A stretch of DNA of 64,000 nt, from the NCBI RefSeq assembly GCF_013255915.1, contig NZ_CP053896.1:2108001-2172000 (forward strand). The letters are read 5' to 3'. Position 1 is the first letter of the stretch, and each line of letters starts with the position of its first letter. The notes under the pieces were generated by a model, which saw nothing but the letters and a program-made list of their open reading frames with translations, made no database searches and had not been told where the DNA came from. This DNA is from Providencia rettgeri (GTDB lineage Bacteria; Pseudomonadota; Gammaproteobacteria; Enterobacterales; Enterobacteriaceae). The position numbers and the translations under genes were made by a program. Shown here piece after piece: positions 1 to 11,411 of this stretch.

Positions 1-813
1 AGAAAGTGTGGTGCGATATTTACTGTAGCGTTTTCGTTCATTCGTTAACAAAATATTAAGGTTGCGTACTAGGCCGCGAAGCTCATACGGTGGGTTCTCA
101 TCCAGTGTATCCCGTTCACCTTTTTCTAGGCTACTGAGTTGTGATACTAATGATTTAATTGGCCGTAGACTCCAATAAGCAGCTAGCCATAATAACGGGA
201 TGACTAAGATTAAATTAGCCAGCAAAACATAACCAAACCACTCCCAAACTAACCCGGTATTTTGTAAGTCTTGTGGTAGAGTATCTACAACGACGATGGT
301 GAGCGGGGGCAGGTTTTCACTTGCTGCATATTGGTTGACGGACACGGAATGAGTCAGCGGTTCGTCATCGTTATCCATGTCATCTAACTTTGTATTGAAT
401 TCGGGGTTATCGTCTAGGAGCTGGCGGGTTTCACGAATATCCGTATCAATTTCATATAAGCCCTCTTTTTTTAGCCAATCATTACGGATCAGCCGTTCAA
501 CGCTAGGCACATCACGTTGGCGCCATAGCACAAGCCCTTGTTCATCATAAATAATAACCAAAGTTGGGTTATTCAAAGTAAAATTTGGTGGGACTCGGAT
601 GTCAATTTTATTATTTTGCCATTGGGCTAGGCTATAAATTAAGTTACTTTGGCTACGTAATAAGGTGTAAGTCGTTTTATCAAAACTAATTAAATACCCC
701 AAAATCGCAACAATACCATAGGATAAAGTGAGCGCTAAGATTACCGCTGATGTTGCACAAAGAAAACGTGCTCGTAGCGAAAGGGGTTTGAACTTAAATT
801 TACTTAGCCACAT
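1..813 (-). CDS. phoQ: PhoQ sensor histidine kinase, N-terminal part (cut by window edge)
   Basis: Sensor of the PhoPQ two-component system, which detects low Mg2+, acid and cationic peptides and phosphorylates PhoP. The 271 codons present begin MWLSKFKFKPLSLRARF and run off the left edge before the kinase core. A first membrane segment (about residues 18-42) is followed by an acidic periplasmic sensor domain carrying a run of Asp/Glu (DDMDNDDEP), as expected for divalent-cation binding. A second membrane segment (about residues 195-215) leads into a HAMP-like region. The ATG lies 1 bp from the phoP stop, so the two genes are co-transcribed leftward. Confidence 0.95.
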   Translation of the reverse strand, partial: MWLSKFKFKPLSLRARFLCATSAVILALTLSYGIVAILGYLISFDKTTYTLLRSQSNLIYSLAQWQNNKIDIRVPPNFTLNNPTLVIIYDEQGLVLWRQRDVPSVERLIRNDWLKKEGLYEIDTDIRETRQLLDDNPEFNTKLDDMDNDDEPLTHSVSVNQYAASENLPPLTIVVVDTLPQDLQNTGLVWEWFGYVLLANLILVIPLLWLAAYWSLRPIKSLVSQLSSLEKGERDTLDENPPYELRGLVRNLNILLTNERKRYSKYRTTLS

Positions 814-814
814 A

Positions 815-1489
815 TTAGCCATTCACATCAAAACGATAGCCTTGACCGCGTACAGTAACAATTACATCATCACTATGGAATTGTTGAATTTTTTTGCGTA
901 ATCGGCCCATTAAAACATCGATAGTATGACTTTCTCTAAGTTCGGCATCTGGATAAAGCTGGCGCATTAACGAGTCTTTGCTAACCACTTTTCCATTATT
1001 GCGGAGCAGTGTTTCAATAATGGTGTATTCAAAAGCCGTTAATTTGACGGTTTCACCATTAACTGTAAATTCTTTACGTGAGAGGTCAATAACGAAATTA
1101 CCTAATTCGAGAACTTGTGAAGCAAGACCGCTATTTCTGCGCATTAAAGCTTGCATACGGGCGACCAGCTCTTCTAGCTGGAAAGGTTTCGTCACGTAGT
1201 CATCTGCACCACTGTTTAGCGCTTGTACTTTTTCTTGCCAACTCTCCCGAGCCGTCAATACTAAAAGTGGAATATTGACGTGCTCACCACGCCAGCGTTT
1301 TATCATGGAAAGCCCGTCTTCATCAGGTAAGCCCAAATCGACTACCGCGATATCTGGACAACTTTCGTGTAAAAAATAGTCAGCTTCTTTTGCGTCTTCA
1401 GCGGAGTCAACCTGATGACCCAGATCTTTAAGCTGTACGGTTAAATGGTGGCGAAGTAACGCATTGTCTTCGACAATAAGAATACGCAT
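815..1489 (-). CDS. phoP: PhoP response regulator (OmpR family)
   Basis: DNA-binding response regulator of the Mg2+/virulence regulon, partner of PhoQ. The 224-residue protein starts [15 protein letters not shown]. The receiver domain (residues 1-120) has the acidic pair ED at 7-8, the phospho-acceptor Asp in [11 protein letters not shown] near residue 51, and the conserved Lys in VTKPF near 101. A winged-helix DNA-binding domain (about 125-223) ends [10 protein letters not shown], typical of the OmpR/PhoB class. It is the full length of the family and abuts phoQ downstream. Confidence 0.97.
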   Translation of the reverse strand: MRILIVEDNALLRHHLTVQLKDLGHQVDSAEDAKEADYFLHESCPDIAVVDLGLPDEDGLSMIKRWRGEHVNIPLLVLTARESWQEKVQALNSGADDYVTKPFQLEELVARMQALMRRNSGLASQVLELGNFVIDLSRKEFTVNGETVKLTAFEYTIIETLLRNNGKVVSKDSLMRQLYPDAELRESHTIDVLMGRLRKKIQQFHSDDVIVTVRGQGYRFDVNG

Positions 1490-1757
1490 CGGAAACCCTC
1501 ACATTGAAAAGAGATAGCTACAACTGATTCAAATAGTAGCACTAGTAACGCTATGGTAAAAAGAGTTCTGAATAACGACAAGAGATTAAGTAAATATAAA
1601 TCAAACGAACCGGAAAAATAGTTTATTTTCACTAAGGCGCTGATATGAGGTGTTGATTGTGTAAATATGTGAAGAAATATAGTTGATAAAAAAATGAATA
1701 TGACCTAGTTATATTTTTGTCTACAAATAAAATTTAGAATTCTTAATAATCAATACA
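1490..1757 (-). promoter_or_regulatory. phoP upstream region with a PhoP-box-like direct repeat
   Basis: Non-coding DNA between phoP and the membrane-protein gene. On the minus strand, bases 1607-1591 read CGTTTG-ATTTA-TATTTA. This resembles the PhoP box (two GTTTA-like hexamers separated by 5 bp) and lies about 100 bp upstream of the phoP ATG, consistent with autoregulation. The second half-site departs from consensus, so this is only a candidate. The rest is AT-rich with no ORF. Confidence 0.35.
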
Positions 1758-2528
1758 TTAATTCTTTTTAGGAACACGTTGAATATAACGTAAAGAGATG
1801 AATTGAACAATTAATGCGCAGATAATTGCTATGGTATAGGCAGCGAACAAATTAAATTTAGGTAACACGAGGCTTAAACTATAGAAGAAAACCGCAAAGC
1901 TGAATAGCCCCGCGACGAGTCCTCTCATAACTCGCTGAGCTGCTTGCGCGTTTATCATAATATATGAAAATACAGCTAATATTGACGCCATAAAAGGATA
2001 TGAGGCTAAAACACCACTTGCTCCTGCACCAATAAATGGCGCAATTAAAGTCACCCCCACCACCAGCACGGCAATTAATAACATTCTCGCTGGCAAATCC
2101 CATCTGGGAGGAGATAGTTTTTTAAAATTCACGGGTACATTAGGTATAAAAATCATTGCTATCATCATAATTAGGATATCAATGATGAATAACATTGATT
2201 GAGAAAGCTGACTGACTTGTAAAATATAAGCGGTCACACTAAATGTGAGTGTCGCTATAATGAGAGCTTTGCAACAGCCATATGCAACTAAAAAATAAAA
2301 CACGACCGCAAAACAAGCCTGCGCAGCCGTTGCTGATAATGAGCCTAAAGTTGCTTGCGTGGCAAATTCTGTGCCATATTCGAGAGCAAGGAAAAAAGAG
2401 ATAGGGCCAGAGGTCAACGGTAAGCCGACAATAAGGCCGCCAATGGATTCACCCCATCGGCGAGCAGCAAGGCTTGCTGTTAGTAATAAAAGTGGCGTGA
2501 TAACGACTTTGAAAACGAATAGTTCCAT
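1758..2528 (-). CDS. conserved multi-pass inner-membrane protein, function unknown
   Basis: A 256-residue, very hydrophobic protein with roughly eight predicted membrane spans. The motif IGGLIVGLPLTSGPISFF near residue 30 resembles the re-entrant or pore motifs of small transporters. A polar loop (about 133-145, PVNFKKLSPPRWDLPAR) divides two halves of similar length. I do not recognise a named family and assign no substrate. The gene is monocistronic between phoP and purB, with no strong ribosome site upstream of the ATG (AGGCGG is about 11 nt away). Confidence 0.75.
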   Translation of the reverse strand: MELFVFKVVITPLLLLTASLAARRWGESIGGLIVGLPLTSGPISFFLALEYGTEFATQATLGSLSATAAQACFAVVFYFLVAYGCCKALIIATLTFSVTAYILQVSQLSQSMLFIIDILIMMIAMIFIPNVPVNFKKLSPPRWDLPARMLLIAVLVVGVTLIAPFIGAGASGVLASYPFMASILAVFSYIMINAQAAQRVMRGLVAGLFSFAVFFYSLSLVLPKFNLFAAYTIAIICALIVQFISLRYIQRVPKKN

Positions 2529-2687
2529 TATCTATAGCCGCCTTAGTTTATAATACATATATAGGTAATAAATAGTTCGGATAGTGCAACTAACCAATTA
2601 ATAATATAACGATATGTTAAAGTAAGAACTGATTTAGCGGTGTGATATTAGTATCACTAATACGAGAAAAAATCGAAAAGATTAAGT

Positions 2688-2717
2688 AAAAAGGGCGACT
2701 TAGAAGCCGCCCTTTTT
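2688..2717. terminator. bidirectional intrinsic terminator downstream of purB
   Basis: AAAAAGGGCG at 2688-2697 pairs perfectly with CGCCCTTTTT at 2708-2717 across a 10-nt loop. It therefore has a T-run in either direction. It sits 13 bp after the purB stop and serves the leftward purB transcript. Confidence 0.85.
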
Positions 2718-2730
2718 GAAAATATTGAGA

Positions 2731-4745
<2,015 letters not shown>

Positions 4746-4747
4746 AT

Positions 4748-5869
4748 TTACTCCTGAATACGGGCTTCAATAATACCGCCACCGAGACAGACTTCATCGA
4801 TATAAAATACGGCGGATTGACCTGGAGTGACAGCCGCGACTGGGTAGTCAAATGCAACTTCAATGCGATCATCACTTAATGGGGTTATCGTACAAGGGAT
4901 ATCCGCTTGACGATAACGTGTTTTTACTACACAACGTAGTGGTTCAGTCATTGTTTTACGGTCAACCCAATGTAATTGCTGAGCAATTAACCCAACAGAC
5001 ATTAACCTAGGGTGTTCATGGCCTTGAGCAACGATAAGAATATTGTTTTCAACGTCTTTATCGACAACATACCAAGGTTCTTCAGAGCCCTCTTTTGTAC
5101 CACCGATACCTAAACCTTTACGCTGACCTAAGGTGTGGTACATCAAACCTTCATGTTGACCAATTGTTTCGCCATCGACAGTGACGATAGGGCCGGGTTG
5201 AGCAGGTAAGTAGCGGCCTAAAAAGTCGCGAAACTTACGCTCACCAATGAAACAAATCCCTGTAGAGTCCTTTTTTTTCGCAGTAACTAAGCCAATTTCT
5301 TCGGCAATACGGCGTACTTCAGGTTTTTCGAGCTCACCAACTGGAAAAAGGCTTTTAGCGACTTGCTCGTGACTCAGGGTATATAAAAAATAACTTTGGT
5401 CTTTGTTGCTATCTAAGCCACGTAATAATTGGCTTTTACCATCGATATCACGGCGACGCACATAATGACCAGTGGCAATGTAATCTGCGCCTAAATCTTC
5501 AGCAGCAAATTCTAAGAAAGCTTTAAATTTGATTTCTTTGTTGCAGAGAATATCTGGGTTCGGTGTGCGACCAGCTTTATATTCAGTTAAAAAATGTTCG
5601 AAGACATTGTCCCAATATTCAGCAGCGAAATTAATGGTATGAAGTTCAATACCCAGTTTGTCACACACGGCTTGCGCATCGGCAAGGTCAGCCGCAGCTG
5701 AGCAATATTCTGTGTCGTCATCTTCTTCCCAATTCTTCATAAACAGACCAGCAACCTGATACCCTTGTTGCTGTAGCAAGTAAGCGGATACAGAGGAGTC
5801 AACACCACCGGACATACCGACGATGACTTTTTTTTGGCTGTTATCTGACATGGTACTATTATTTGACAT
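4748..5869 (-). CDS. mnmA: tRNA-specific 2-thiouridylase MnmA
   Basis: Installs the 2-thio group on U34 of Lys, Glu and Gln tRNAs, receiving sulphur through the Tus relay. It has the PP-loop ATP site [12 protein letters not shown] (about residues 18-29). The two catalytic cysteines are in [13 protein letters not shown] and [12 protein letters not shown], and the family's [10 protein letters not shown] segment is present. The C-terminal beta-barrel ends [11 protein letters not shown]. Two ATGs are possible: 5869 has GAGA at good spacing; 5851 (MSDNSQKK) matches the E. coli N-terminus better but lacks a ribosome site. Downstream, hflD follows after 2 bp. Confidence 0.97.
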   Translation of the reverse strand: MSNNSTMSDNSQKKVIVGMSGGVDSSVSAYLLQQQGYQVAGLFMKNWEEDDDTEYCSAAADLADAQAVCDKLGIELHTINFAAEYWDNVFEHFLTEYKAGRTPNPDILCNKEIKFKAFLEFAAEDLGADYIATGHYVRRRDIDGKSQLLRGLDSNKDQSYFLYTLSHEQVAKSLFPVGELEKPEVRRIAEEIGLVTAKKKDSTGICFIGERKFRDFLGRYLPAQPGPIVTVDGETIGQHEGLMYHTLGQRKGLGIGGTKEGSEEPWYVVDKDVENNILIVAQGHEHPRLMSVGLIAQQLHWVDRKTMTEPLRCVVKTRYRQADIPCTITPLSDDRIEVAFDYPVAAVTPGQSAVFYIDEVCLGGGIIEARIQE

Positions 5870-5953
5870 GGAAATATCTCACTGCGGAAAAATCAAGCCC
5901 CATACTTTAGCATGTTGTTCCCGCATTACACCAGAGTTAGAGGGGAATATTAT

Positions 5954-5978
5954 TGCTTGGTGAAATCTTCACCAAGCA
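5954..5978. terminator. strong hairpin between nudJ and mnmA
   Basis: TGCTTGGTGAA pairs perfectly with TTCACCAAGCA across a 3-nt loop, 13 bp beyond the nudJ stop. No clear T-run follows on the minus strand, so this may be a transcript-end stabiliser or processing hairpin, not a classic terminator. Confidence 0.6.
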
Positions 5979-5990
5979 GAAGTTTAGTGC

Positions 5991-6440
5991 TTAACGATAA
6001 TGATCGCCGTAAGCTGTTAAGATATCGAGAGGATAATGTTTTCCTGTGAGAAAACAGCGTAAACTTTCAGCCACTAATGGTGAACGCAGGCAGTTGCTAT
6101 CTATAATTTCTTGGGCGGTCAGCCAGTGGCATTCGCTAATATCACTGTCTTGTGGCTGTGTTTCACAAATGGATTCAAGTTCTACGGCGAACAAAAAGCG
6201 GATAAACTGGGTTTTATCTGGGGCAATCCATTGGTGAATTTTAATTAATTGTGTTGGTGTGGCTTTGATTCCAGTTTCTTCTAGTAATTCACGTTCGGCG
6301 GCTTGCAAAATCGTCTCACCAGCTTCTAAGTGCCCAGCGGGTTGATTCCAAGTGGGTTTGTCATTTATCCACTCTTCCACGACTAAAAATTTGCCTTGAG
6401 CATGCACAACAGTTGCTACAGTCACATTAGGTTTAAACAA
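5991..6440 (-). CDS. nudJ: NudJ Nudix hydrolase
   Basis: Phosphatase of the Nudix family; the E. coli homologue acts on HMP-pyrophosphate and nucleoside di/triphosphates. The 149-residue protein carries a complete Nudix box, [20 protein letters not shown], extended by TGI (about residues 37-59). The box residues Gly, Glu, Arg-Glu and Glu-Glu are in register. Its start overlaps the end of rluE by 8 bp, indicating translational coupling in the rluE-nudJ unit. Confidence 0.95.
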   Translation of the reverse strand: MFKPNVTVATVVHAQGKFLVVEEWINDKPTWNQPAGHLEAGETILQAAERELLEETGIKATPTQLIKIHQWIAPDKTQFIRFLFAVELESICETQPQDSDISECHWLTAQEIIDSNCLRSPLVAESLRCFLTGKHYPLDILTAYGDHYR

Positions 6441-7089
6441 CAGTTATCTCCTTCCATTCGCCAACTGAAAGATTTCCCAAATTAAATTCACCAATCTGAT
6501 AGCGAATTAGCCTAAGTGTTGGAAAACCTATATTTGCCGTCATACGACGGACTTGCCGATTACGTCCTTCATATAAGGTGATTTTTAACCAACTGGTCGG
6601 GATATTTTTACGTTCCCGTATAGGCGGGTTTCTTTGCCATAGCCATTCTGGTTCATCAACTAGTTCGATCCCTGCGGGGAGCGTTGGACCATCATTTAAT
6701 GTTAATCCTCGCCGAAATTTTAGCAATGCATCTTCGCTGGGAATACCCTCTACTTGAGCATAGTATATTTTCCCTGTTTTTTTCTGTGGTTGCGTTAAAC
6801 GGGCCTGTAGTTTTCCATCATTAGTTAAAATTAATAAGCCTTCACTGTCCCTATCAAGGCGTCCTGCTGCGTATACATCGGTGATTGGAATATATTTTTT
6901 TAATGTATCGCGGCCTTGTTCATCAGTAAATTGAGGTAAAACATCAAAGGGTTTGTTAAATAAAATGATTTTAGTTGGTGTTTGCGAACTAACCGAAATC
7001 CGCTTAGTTCTATGCTTTAACGCAGTAGAGGTTGGCGAGTAACGATTTTTTTTCGGAACTGATTTTTTGTTCGGTCTGTTCATGGTCAT
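6433..7089 (-). CDS. rluE: 23S rRNA pseudouridine synthase RluE
   Basis: Isomerises U2457 of 23S rRNA to pseudouridine. The 218-residue protein has a basic, low-complexity N-terminus (residues 1-38) typical of E. coli RluE. The RsuA-family catalytic motif [19 protein letters not shown] (about 72-90) supplies the catalytic Asp, and [10 protein letters not shown] lies near residue 180. An in-frame ATG two codons in (7083) could also be the start; neither has a good ribosome site. It is the first gene of the leftward block and diverges from icd. Confidence 0.95.
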   Translation of the reverse strand: MTMNRPNKKSVPKKNRYSPTSTALKHRTKRISVSSQTPTKIILFNKPFDVLPQFTDEQGRDTLKKYIPITDVYAAGRLDRDSEGLLILTNDGKLQARLTQPQKKTGKIYYAQVEGIPSEDALLKFRRGLTLNDGPTLPAGIELVDEPEWLWQRNPPIRERKNIPTSWLKITLYEGRNRQVRRMTANIGFPTLRLIRYQIGEFNLGNLSVGEWKEITVV

Positions 7090-7623
7090 TCAATGAGAAT
7101 TTATTGGTTTTAATTTATGGCGGTTTATCCTATCTAGTGTAGGAGATTTAGCGGTTTGATCCTAGAACGTATTTTTCATGGCGATGTAATATTTAATTAA
7201 CAACTTTAAAAACATTTAAATCAATAAAAACAATTTTTCATTTAAAAATAAGTACATATGAGTTTATTTGGATGACGATAGTGTGAGCGGAACGTATTTT
7301 TAATTTGAGTTAACTTGCTAGTATTATTTGTTGTTAGAAAAATATTTTAACAAAAGTTAAGTCATTCGCTCAAATGCGTCGTTGACAACTTTTCATCGTG
7401 GTTTGATTTATTTCTAATAATGGAATGCTTAAATTAATTTATTGATTTAACAGTGTTTATAAATAGTTATTTGATTAACTTACAAGATAAAACAGTACGT
7501 TAAATGCGATCGGCATTGAAGCTTAGATGAGTAATCATTGGCGTTCGACGCAGATTGAAGTAGTATTGACACGTCTCTTACAAAAAATTAACAAGCAAAA
7601 TACGCAAGTGAAAGGAGAGGTTA
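7090..7623 (+). promoter_or_regulatory. rluE-icd divergent intergenic region, icd promoter
   Basis: About 530 bp of AT-rich DNA with no credible ORF. It must hold the icd promoter(s) and the rluE promoter. The only element I can place with confidence is the icd ribosome site, AAAGGAGAGG at about 7611-7620, immediately before the ATG. I could not assign ArcA or Cra sites by eye. Confidence 0.6.
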
Positions 7624-8877
7624 ATGGAAAGCAAAGTAGTAGTTCCGGCAGAAGGCGCTAAAATTACCATTGATGCAAAAGGCAAGCTAAACGTTCCGAA
7701 CAACCCAATTATCCCTTATATCGAAGGTGACGGCATTGGTATCGATGTTACACCAGCAATGTTAAAAGTGGTTGATGCGGCAGTTAAAAAAGCCTACAAC
7801 GGTGAGCGCAAAATTTCTTGGATGGAAGTTTACACCGGCGAAAAATCTACACAAATTTATGGTAAAGATGTTTGGTTACCAGAAGAAACCCTCGATTTAA
7901 TCCGTGATTACCGTGTTTCAATTAAAGGTCCTTTAACAACTCCTGTTGGTGGTGGTATTCGTTCCTTGAACGTTGCACTACGTCAACAACTTGACCTGTA
8001 TATCTGTTTACGTCCTGTTCGCTACTACAAAGGCACGCCAAGCCCAGTTAAACAACCTGAATTGACGGATATGGTTATTTTCCGTGAAAACTCTGAAGAT
8101 ATCTATGCGGGTATTGAGTGGAAAGCGGGTAGTGCAGAAGCAGACAAAGTTATTAAATTCCTGAAAGATGAAATGGGTGTGACTAAAATCCGTTTCCCAC
8201 AAGACTGTGGTATTGGTATTAAACCTTGTTCAGAAGAAGGCACAAAGCGTTTAGTTCGTGCAGCAATTGAATATGCTATTGATAACGGCCGTGATTCAGT
8301 GACTTTGGTTCATAAAGGTAACATTATGAAATTCACTGAAGGTGCATTTAAAGATTGGGGATACCAATTAGCACAAGAGGAATTCGGCGGTGAATTATTA
8401 GATGGCGGCCCATGGGTTAAAATTAAAAACCCTAAAACAGGCAAAGATATCATTGTTAAAGATGTTATTGCAGATGCTTTCTTACAACAAATCCTGCTGC
8501 GCCCAGCTGAATATGATGTTATCGCGTGTATGAACCTAAATGGTGACTACATTTCTGATGCATTAGCAGCACAAGTTGGTGGTATCGGTATTGCACCAGG
8601 TGCGAATATTGGTTCTGAATGCGCATTATTTGAAGCAACGCACGGTACTGCACCTAAATATGCAGGCCAAGACAAAGTTAACCCAGGCTCTATCATCCTT
8701 TCTGCTGAGATGATGCTGCGCCATATGGGCTGGACTGAAGCGGCTGACCTAATCGTTAAAGGTATGGAAGGCGCAATCGAAGCTAAGACTGTAACCTATG
8801 ACTTCGAACGTCAATTAGAAGGCGCTAAATTACTGAAATGTAGCGAGTTCGGTGACGCAATCATCAAACACATGTAA
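7624..8877 (+). CDS. icd: NADP-dependent isocitrate dehydrogenase, 3' end supplied by prophage
   Basis: TCA-cycle enzyme that oxidises isocitrate to 2-oxoglutarate with NADP. The 417-residue protein follows E. coli Icd closely. It has the substrate-binding/phospho-serine segment [13 protein letters not shown] (Ser near 114, target of AceK), YAGIEWKAG, and the NADP-binding [11 protein letters not shown]. The last 164 bp (from 8714) lie inside the attachment region and were brought in by the phage. They differ from the displaced copy at 52317-52480 by four bases, all third-position and silent, so the enzyme is unchanged. Confidence 0.98.
   Translation: MESKVVVPAEGAKITIDAKGKLNVPNNPIIPYIEGDGIGIDVTPAMLKVVDAAVKKAYNGERKISWMEVYTGEKSTQIYGKDVWLPEETLDLIRDYRVSIKGPLTTPVGGGIRSLNVALRQQLDLYICLRPVRYYKGTPSPVKQPELTDMVIFRENSEDIYAGIEWKAGSAEADKVIKFLKDEMGVTKIRFPQDCGIGIKPCSEEGTKRLVRAAIEYAIDNGRDSVTLVHKGNIMKFTEGAFKDWGYQLAQEEFGGELLDGGPWVKIKNPKTGKDIIVKDVIADAFLQQILLRPAEYDVIACMNLNGDYISDALAAQVGGIGIAPGANIGSECALFEATHGTAPKYAGQDKVNPGSIILSAEMMLRHMGWTEAADLIVKGMEGAIEAKTVTYDFERQLEGAKLLKCSEFGDAIIKHM
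8714..8762 (+). other. attL, icd-proximal attachment core
   Basis: These 49 bp, starting TGCTGCGCCATATGGGCTGG, are identical to 52317-52365. The crossover must lie inside this stretch. It is 164 bp from the icd stop, close to the position known for e14 and phage 21. Confidence 0.9.
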
Positions 8878-8901
8878 TTTATTACGTGGTGTAATTAATA
8901 G

Positions 8902-8927
8902 CGGGAGCTTAATAGTTCCCGTTTTTT
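8902..8927 (+). terminator. icd terminator (phage-carried copy)
   Basis: CGGGAGC and GTTCCCG form a 7-bp stem with one G-U pair around a 6-nt loop, followed by TTTTTT. It lies 24 bp after the icd stop and is duplicated at the right end of the prophage. Confidence 0.85.
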
Positions 8928-8946
8928 ATTGTCACATTTGAAATGG

Positions 8947-8979
8947 TTATCAAAAAGTTATCAAAACGAATTATCAAAA
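8947..8979 (+). repeat. three TTATCAAAA direct repeats, candidate integrase arm sites
   Basis: TTATCAAAA occurs at 8947, 8958 and 8971, just outside the integrase stop. A further TTATCAAAAC lies at 52189 on the opposite attachment arm. By analogy with lambda, these could be arm-type Int binding sites flanking the core; the assignment is inference. Confidence 0.5.
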
Positions 8980-8998
8980 CCTATCCCAATATAGACTA

Positions 8999-10126
8999 TC
9001 AAATAACTACTTTTACCCAATCTTTACCCCGATCATCATTATATTTATCAGTCATTTTTTGCGATTTATGACCCAGTAAATCTTTAGTGTTAATTCCTTG
9101 TTCTCGATAGAGTCTTTCTGATAAAGATCGTTGTTCATGAAATGAAGCTGGTGTTCCTTCACCCCAATCAATATCAGTTTTATTTCGTGCCTTCTTGAAA
9201 TTTGTTGTTATTGTATTTGCTGTAACTTGCTCGCCTCTATTTGCTTGAGAAGTCGTACGGAAGTAATGGATCAGATAAGGACTGAGAACACGGTCACGAC
9301 ATCTAGAAACAACATCCCTCAACGACATGTTTAACGCATCAGATCTTAATGCTAGTGGAATAGCCAGTTTACTTCCTGTTTTTTCTTGCGTTACATGTAA
9401 ATGGTCATCCCAAATATCACTAAATTTCATTGCTGAAATATCGCCAAGTCGCTGCCCGGTAATTATGGCTAATAACATCGCATTGCCTAAATACTTATGT
9501 TGCTTATCTGCTACTTCAAATATTTTTTGCCACTCATCTAAATTAAGGCGCTGGCGGGTAATTCGTCTTTTTGGTTGTTTAGTTGCGAGTGCAGGGTTAT
9601 ATCCTGGTGGGACTTCACCAGCATGCTGCGCCTCTTTGAACACATCGATTAATACAGATCGAATAACCTGAGCCATGCGATGTTGGCCATTAGATTTATA
9701 TTCATCAAGTATTGATGCGATATCTCTCGCATCAACTGCAGGTAAAGGCTTCATTGCGAGAGAGTGGCGCATTAGGTCCACAGGTTTTCTTTTTTGCTTA
9801 TATGTATTTTGTTTTATATCACCGTCAGCAAGGCGTTCCTCTTGTATTACCCAGTAGCGATCCAGCCAAGTATTTACGGTGATCTCTTTACCTTTAATTC
9901 TTGCTACTCTATCGCTGATCGCCATGACTTGACGGCTACGTTGTTCAGCTAACCGGTTATTAGCTTCAATCGCAATTTCACGAGCTTCAGCCTCATTGTC
10001 ACCGAGGGCATGATATTTTCCAGTTATAGGGTGACGATAACGCCAATAAACCTTGTTAGCTTTTCTGCTAAATAGTGGGTAGAGATTAGGGATGTTGACG
10101 TTATTTTTACGTGGTCGGGCAGCCAT
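8999..10126 (-). CDS. int: prophage tyrosine-recombinase integrase
   Basis: Catalyses integration and excision at the icd attachment site. The 375-residue protein has an N-terminal arm-binding region (MAARPRKNNVNIPNLY), a central core-binding domain and a C-terminal catalytic domain. The catalytic residues visible are Arg in ITGQRLGDIS, the HxxR box in SFHEQRSLSERLYREQ, and the nucleophile Tyr in KMTDKYNDDRGKDW. It belongs to the lambda/HK022 integrase type. The start overlaps the xis stop by 20 bp, and the gene reads toward attL. A C-terminal relative remains at 52603-52817. Confidence 0.97.
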   Translation of the reverse strand: MAARPRKNNVNIPNLYPLFSRKANKVYWRYRHPITGKYHALGDNEAEAREIAIEANNRLAEQRSRQVMAISDRVARIKGKEITVNTWLDRYWVIQEERLADGDIKQNTYKQKRKPVDLMRHSLAMKPLPAVDARDIASILDEYKSNGQHRMAQVIRSVLIDVFKEAQHAGEVPPGYNPALATKQPKRRITRQRLNLDEWQKIFEVADKQHKYLGNAMLLAIITGQRLGDISAMKFSDIWDDHLHVTQEKTGSKLAIPLALRSDALNMSLRDVVSRCRDRVLSPYLIHYFRTTSQANRGEQVTANTITTNFKKARNKTDIDWGEGTPASFHEQRSLSERLYREQGINTKDLLGHKSQKMTDKYNDDRGKDWVKVVI

Positions 10127-10349
10127 CGTTTAAAATCCTTTGTAATTTTGGGTTATCACTCTTATTGATAACCGGTGATGTCAAATTACCGACTAAGTCG
10201 GCATCTTCTCTCACGCGCCAAATACCACCTTCTTTTTGTGCTGGTGGATAGAACAAGCCATTCCTAGCATAGCGTTGTAATGTCCCCAGGCGAGGAGGGC
10301 GACTTCTATAACGTTCGCTCGCCCATTCCTCCAAAGTTAGCATTTGCAT
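10107..10349 (-). CDS. xis: excisionase-like protein (Xis)
   Basis: Small DNA-bending directionality factor. I start it at the ATG at 10349 because GGAGGTAATT precedes it directly, giving an 80-residue protein beginning MQMLTLEEWASERYRS. It resembles lambda Xis (MYLTLQEW..RPRSLETVRRWVRES..FPPPVK) in the order LTLEEW, then a winged-helix stretch RPPRLGTLQRYARNGLFYPP. An upstream in-frame extension to 10439 lacks a ribosome site. It overlaps int and is transcribed with it. Confidence 0.85.
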   Translation of the reverse strand: MQMLTLEEWASERYRSRPPRLGTLQRYARNGLFYPPAQKEGGIWRVREDADLVGNLTSPVINKSDNPKLQRILNDGCPTT

Positions 10350-10439
10350 AATTACCTCCACATTCTGCCGCATACAGACTTTTAATTTTTGACTATACTT
10401 ATTAAGTAACACGCGATACTTGCTATTATTTGCCGGCAT

Positions 10440-10629
10440 ATTATATGTCGGTTTTTTTTGCTAATTTCTTGTTTATTTATATCTTTGGACTAAGCTTAAG
10501 TAATTCTACAGTTACTTATATTCCTATAGAATGAGCTGATCCCTGTGTGTTAATTATTTACCGCTGAATTTATTGGCGGTATTTTTTTATTTATTGATTT
10601 GGTTTTAATTTAAATACAATAAATAACTA
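10440..10629 (+). ncRNA. non-coding gap with rightward terminator; possible small RNA
   Basis: No ORF lies here on either strand. TACCGC (10559-10564) pairs with GCGGTA (10576-10581) and is followed by TTTTTTT, which is a terminator for rightward transcription. Every neighbouring gene on the left (int, xis) and csrA on the right is leftward, so a short rightward transcript ending here is the simplest reading. A weak TTGGAC...TACAGT promoter-like pair occurs near 10484-10511. Evidence for an sRNA is circumstantial. Confidence 0.3.
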
Positions 10630-10815
10630 TCACTCAGACTTATTATTATCAGCAAAAATTAGTTTATAAATTTCTTCACGATGGACACTAATATCTTTTG
10701 GGGCATCAATACCAATCCGCACTTGGTTACCCTTTACTCCTAAAATTGTAACTTTAATATCATCACCAATAACCACAACTTCGGTTGGCTTTCGAGTAAG
10801 AATAAGCATTCCCAT
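10630..10815 (-). CDS. csrA: phage-encoded CsrA/RsmA-family RNA-binding protein
   Basis: CsrA dimers bind GGA motifs in 5' leaders and repress or stabilise mRNAs. The sequence [20 protein letters not shown], then [18 protein letters not shown], matches the family. It keeps the RNA-contact residues Leu-Thr-Arg-Lys near the start and VHREEIY near residue 40. ATG 10815 has GGAG 8 nt upstream; the track of possible starts also includes ATG 10809 and GTG 10824. The gene stands alone, leftward, in the lysogeny region between xis and the immunity genes, so it is probably expressed in the lysogen. Confidence 0.93.
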   Translation of the reverse strand: MGMLILTRKPTEVVVIGDDIKVTILGVKGNQVRIGIDAPKDISVHREEIYKLIFADNNKSE

Positions 10816-10916
10816 ACTAAGCACTCCACACAGTTAATAAGGTTGCCTGAACTAACTTATCCACATCAGGCGGCTGTGGTATTATTGTTATTCCGCAATA
10901 ACAATAAGGTTTAAAT

Positions 10917-11411
10917 ATGTCTAACTTCGATAGAGATCTACAATTTCAAATTTTAGAGTTAGCGCTAAATGATTACCCGTTAACAATACAGAGTGAAAAT
11001 ATTCCACCTGATCTACAAGAAAATGGTACGAAAAAGTTACTTGCCAACATTGTCTATCTACAAGAAGAAGGCCTAATAACAGGCGGTACAGTAGATGTTT
11101 TGGCTGGCTTACGCCCTGCTATTAACTTAATTAAAGCAACCAACGATACTATCAACCTCTTACGTAAGGAGGGTAGTATATCCGCACCATTAAAGCTTGT
11201 TACCGTTAAATTGCATGATGAAACATTAACTGCAATCCGTGAGTTCATTAATCAAAATATTACCGACCCAGAAGAAAAGAAAGGGTATTTGCAGCGCTTA
11301 GAAGGGCTTCCCGCTGACGCCACAAAACACATCGTGCTTGAAATACTGGGCAAGGGACTGAATCAGATCCCGAACGCAGTTCAGTGGCTACAAACAGTGC
11401 TCCATCCTTAG
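10917..11411 (+). CDS. hypothetical phage protein, 164 residues
   Basis: I do not recognise the family. The N-terminal about 60 residues (FQILELALNDYPLTIQ..LLANIVYLQEEGLITGG) look like a winged-helix domain of the kind that reads replication or lysogeny signals. The rest is helical and charged. The gene is the only rightward one between int and cI. AATAAGGTTTAAAT lies before the ATG, giving a modest ribosome site. Its 3' end overlaps the next leftward ORF tail-to-tail by about 150 bp. Confidence 0.7.
   Translation: MSNFDRDLQFQILELALNDYPLTIQSENIPPDLQENGTKKLLANIVYLQEEGLITGGTVDVLAGLRPAINLIKATNDTINLLRKEGSISAPLKLVTVKLHDETLTAIREFINQNITDPEEKKGYLQRLEGLPADATKHIVLEILGKGLNQIPNAVQWLQTVLHP

Noticed and set aside
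1441-1632. 63-codon leftward frame upstream of phoP
   Set aside because: Overlaps the phoP start in another frame and lies in the promoter region; composition is that of AT-rich non-coding DNA.
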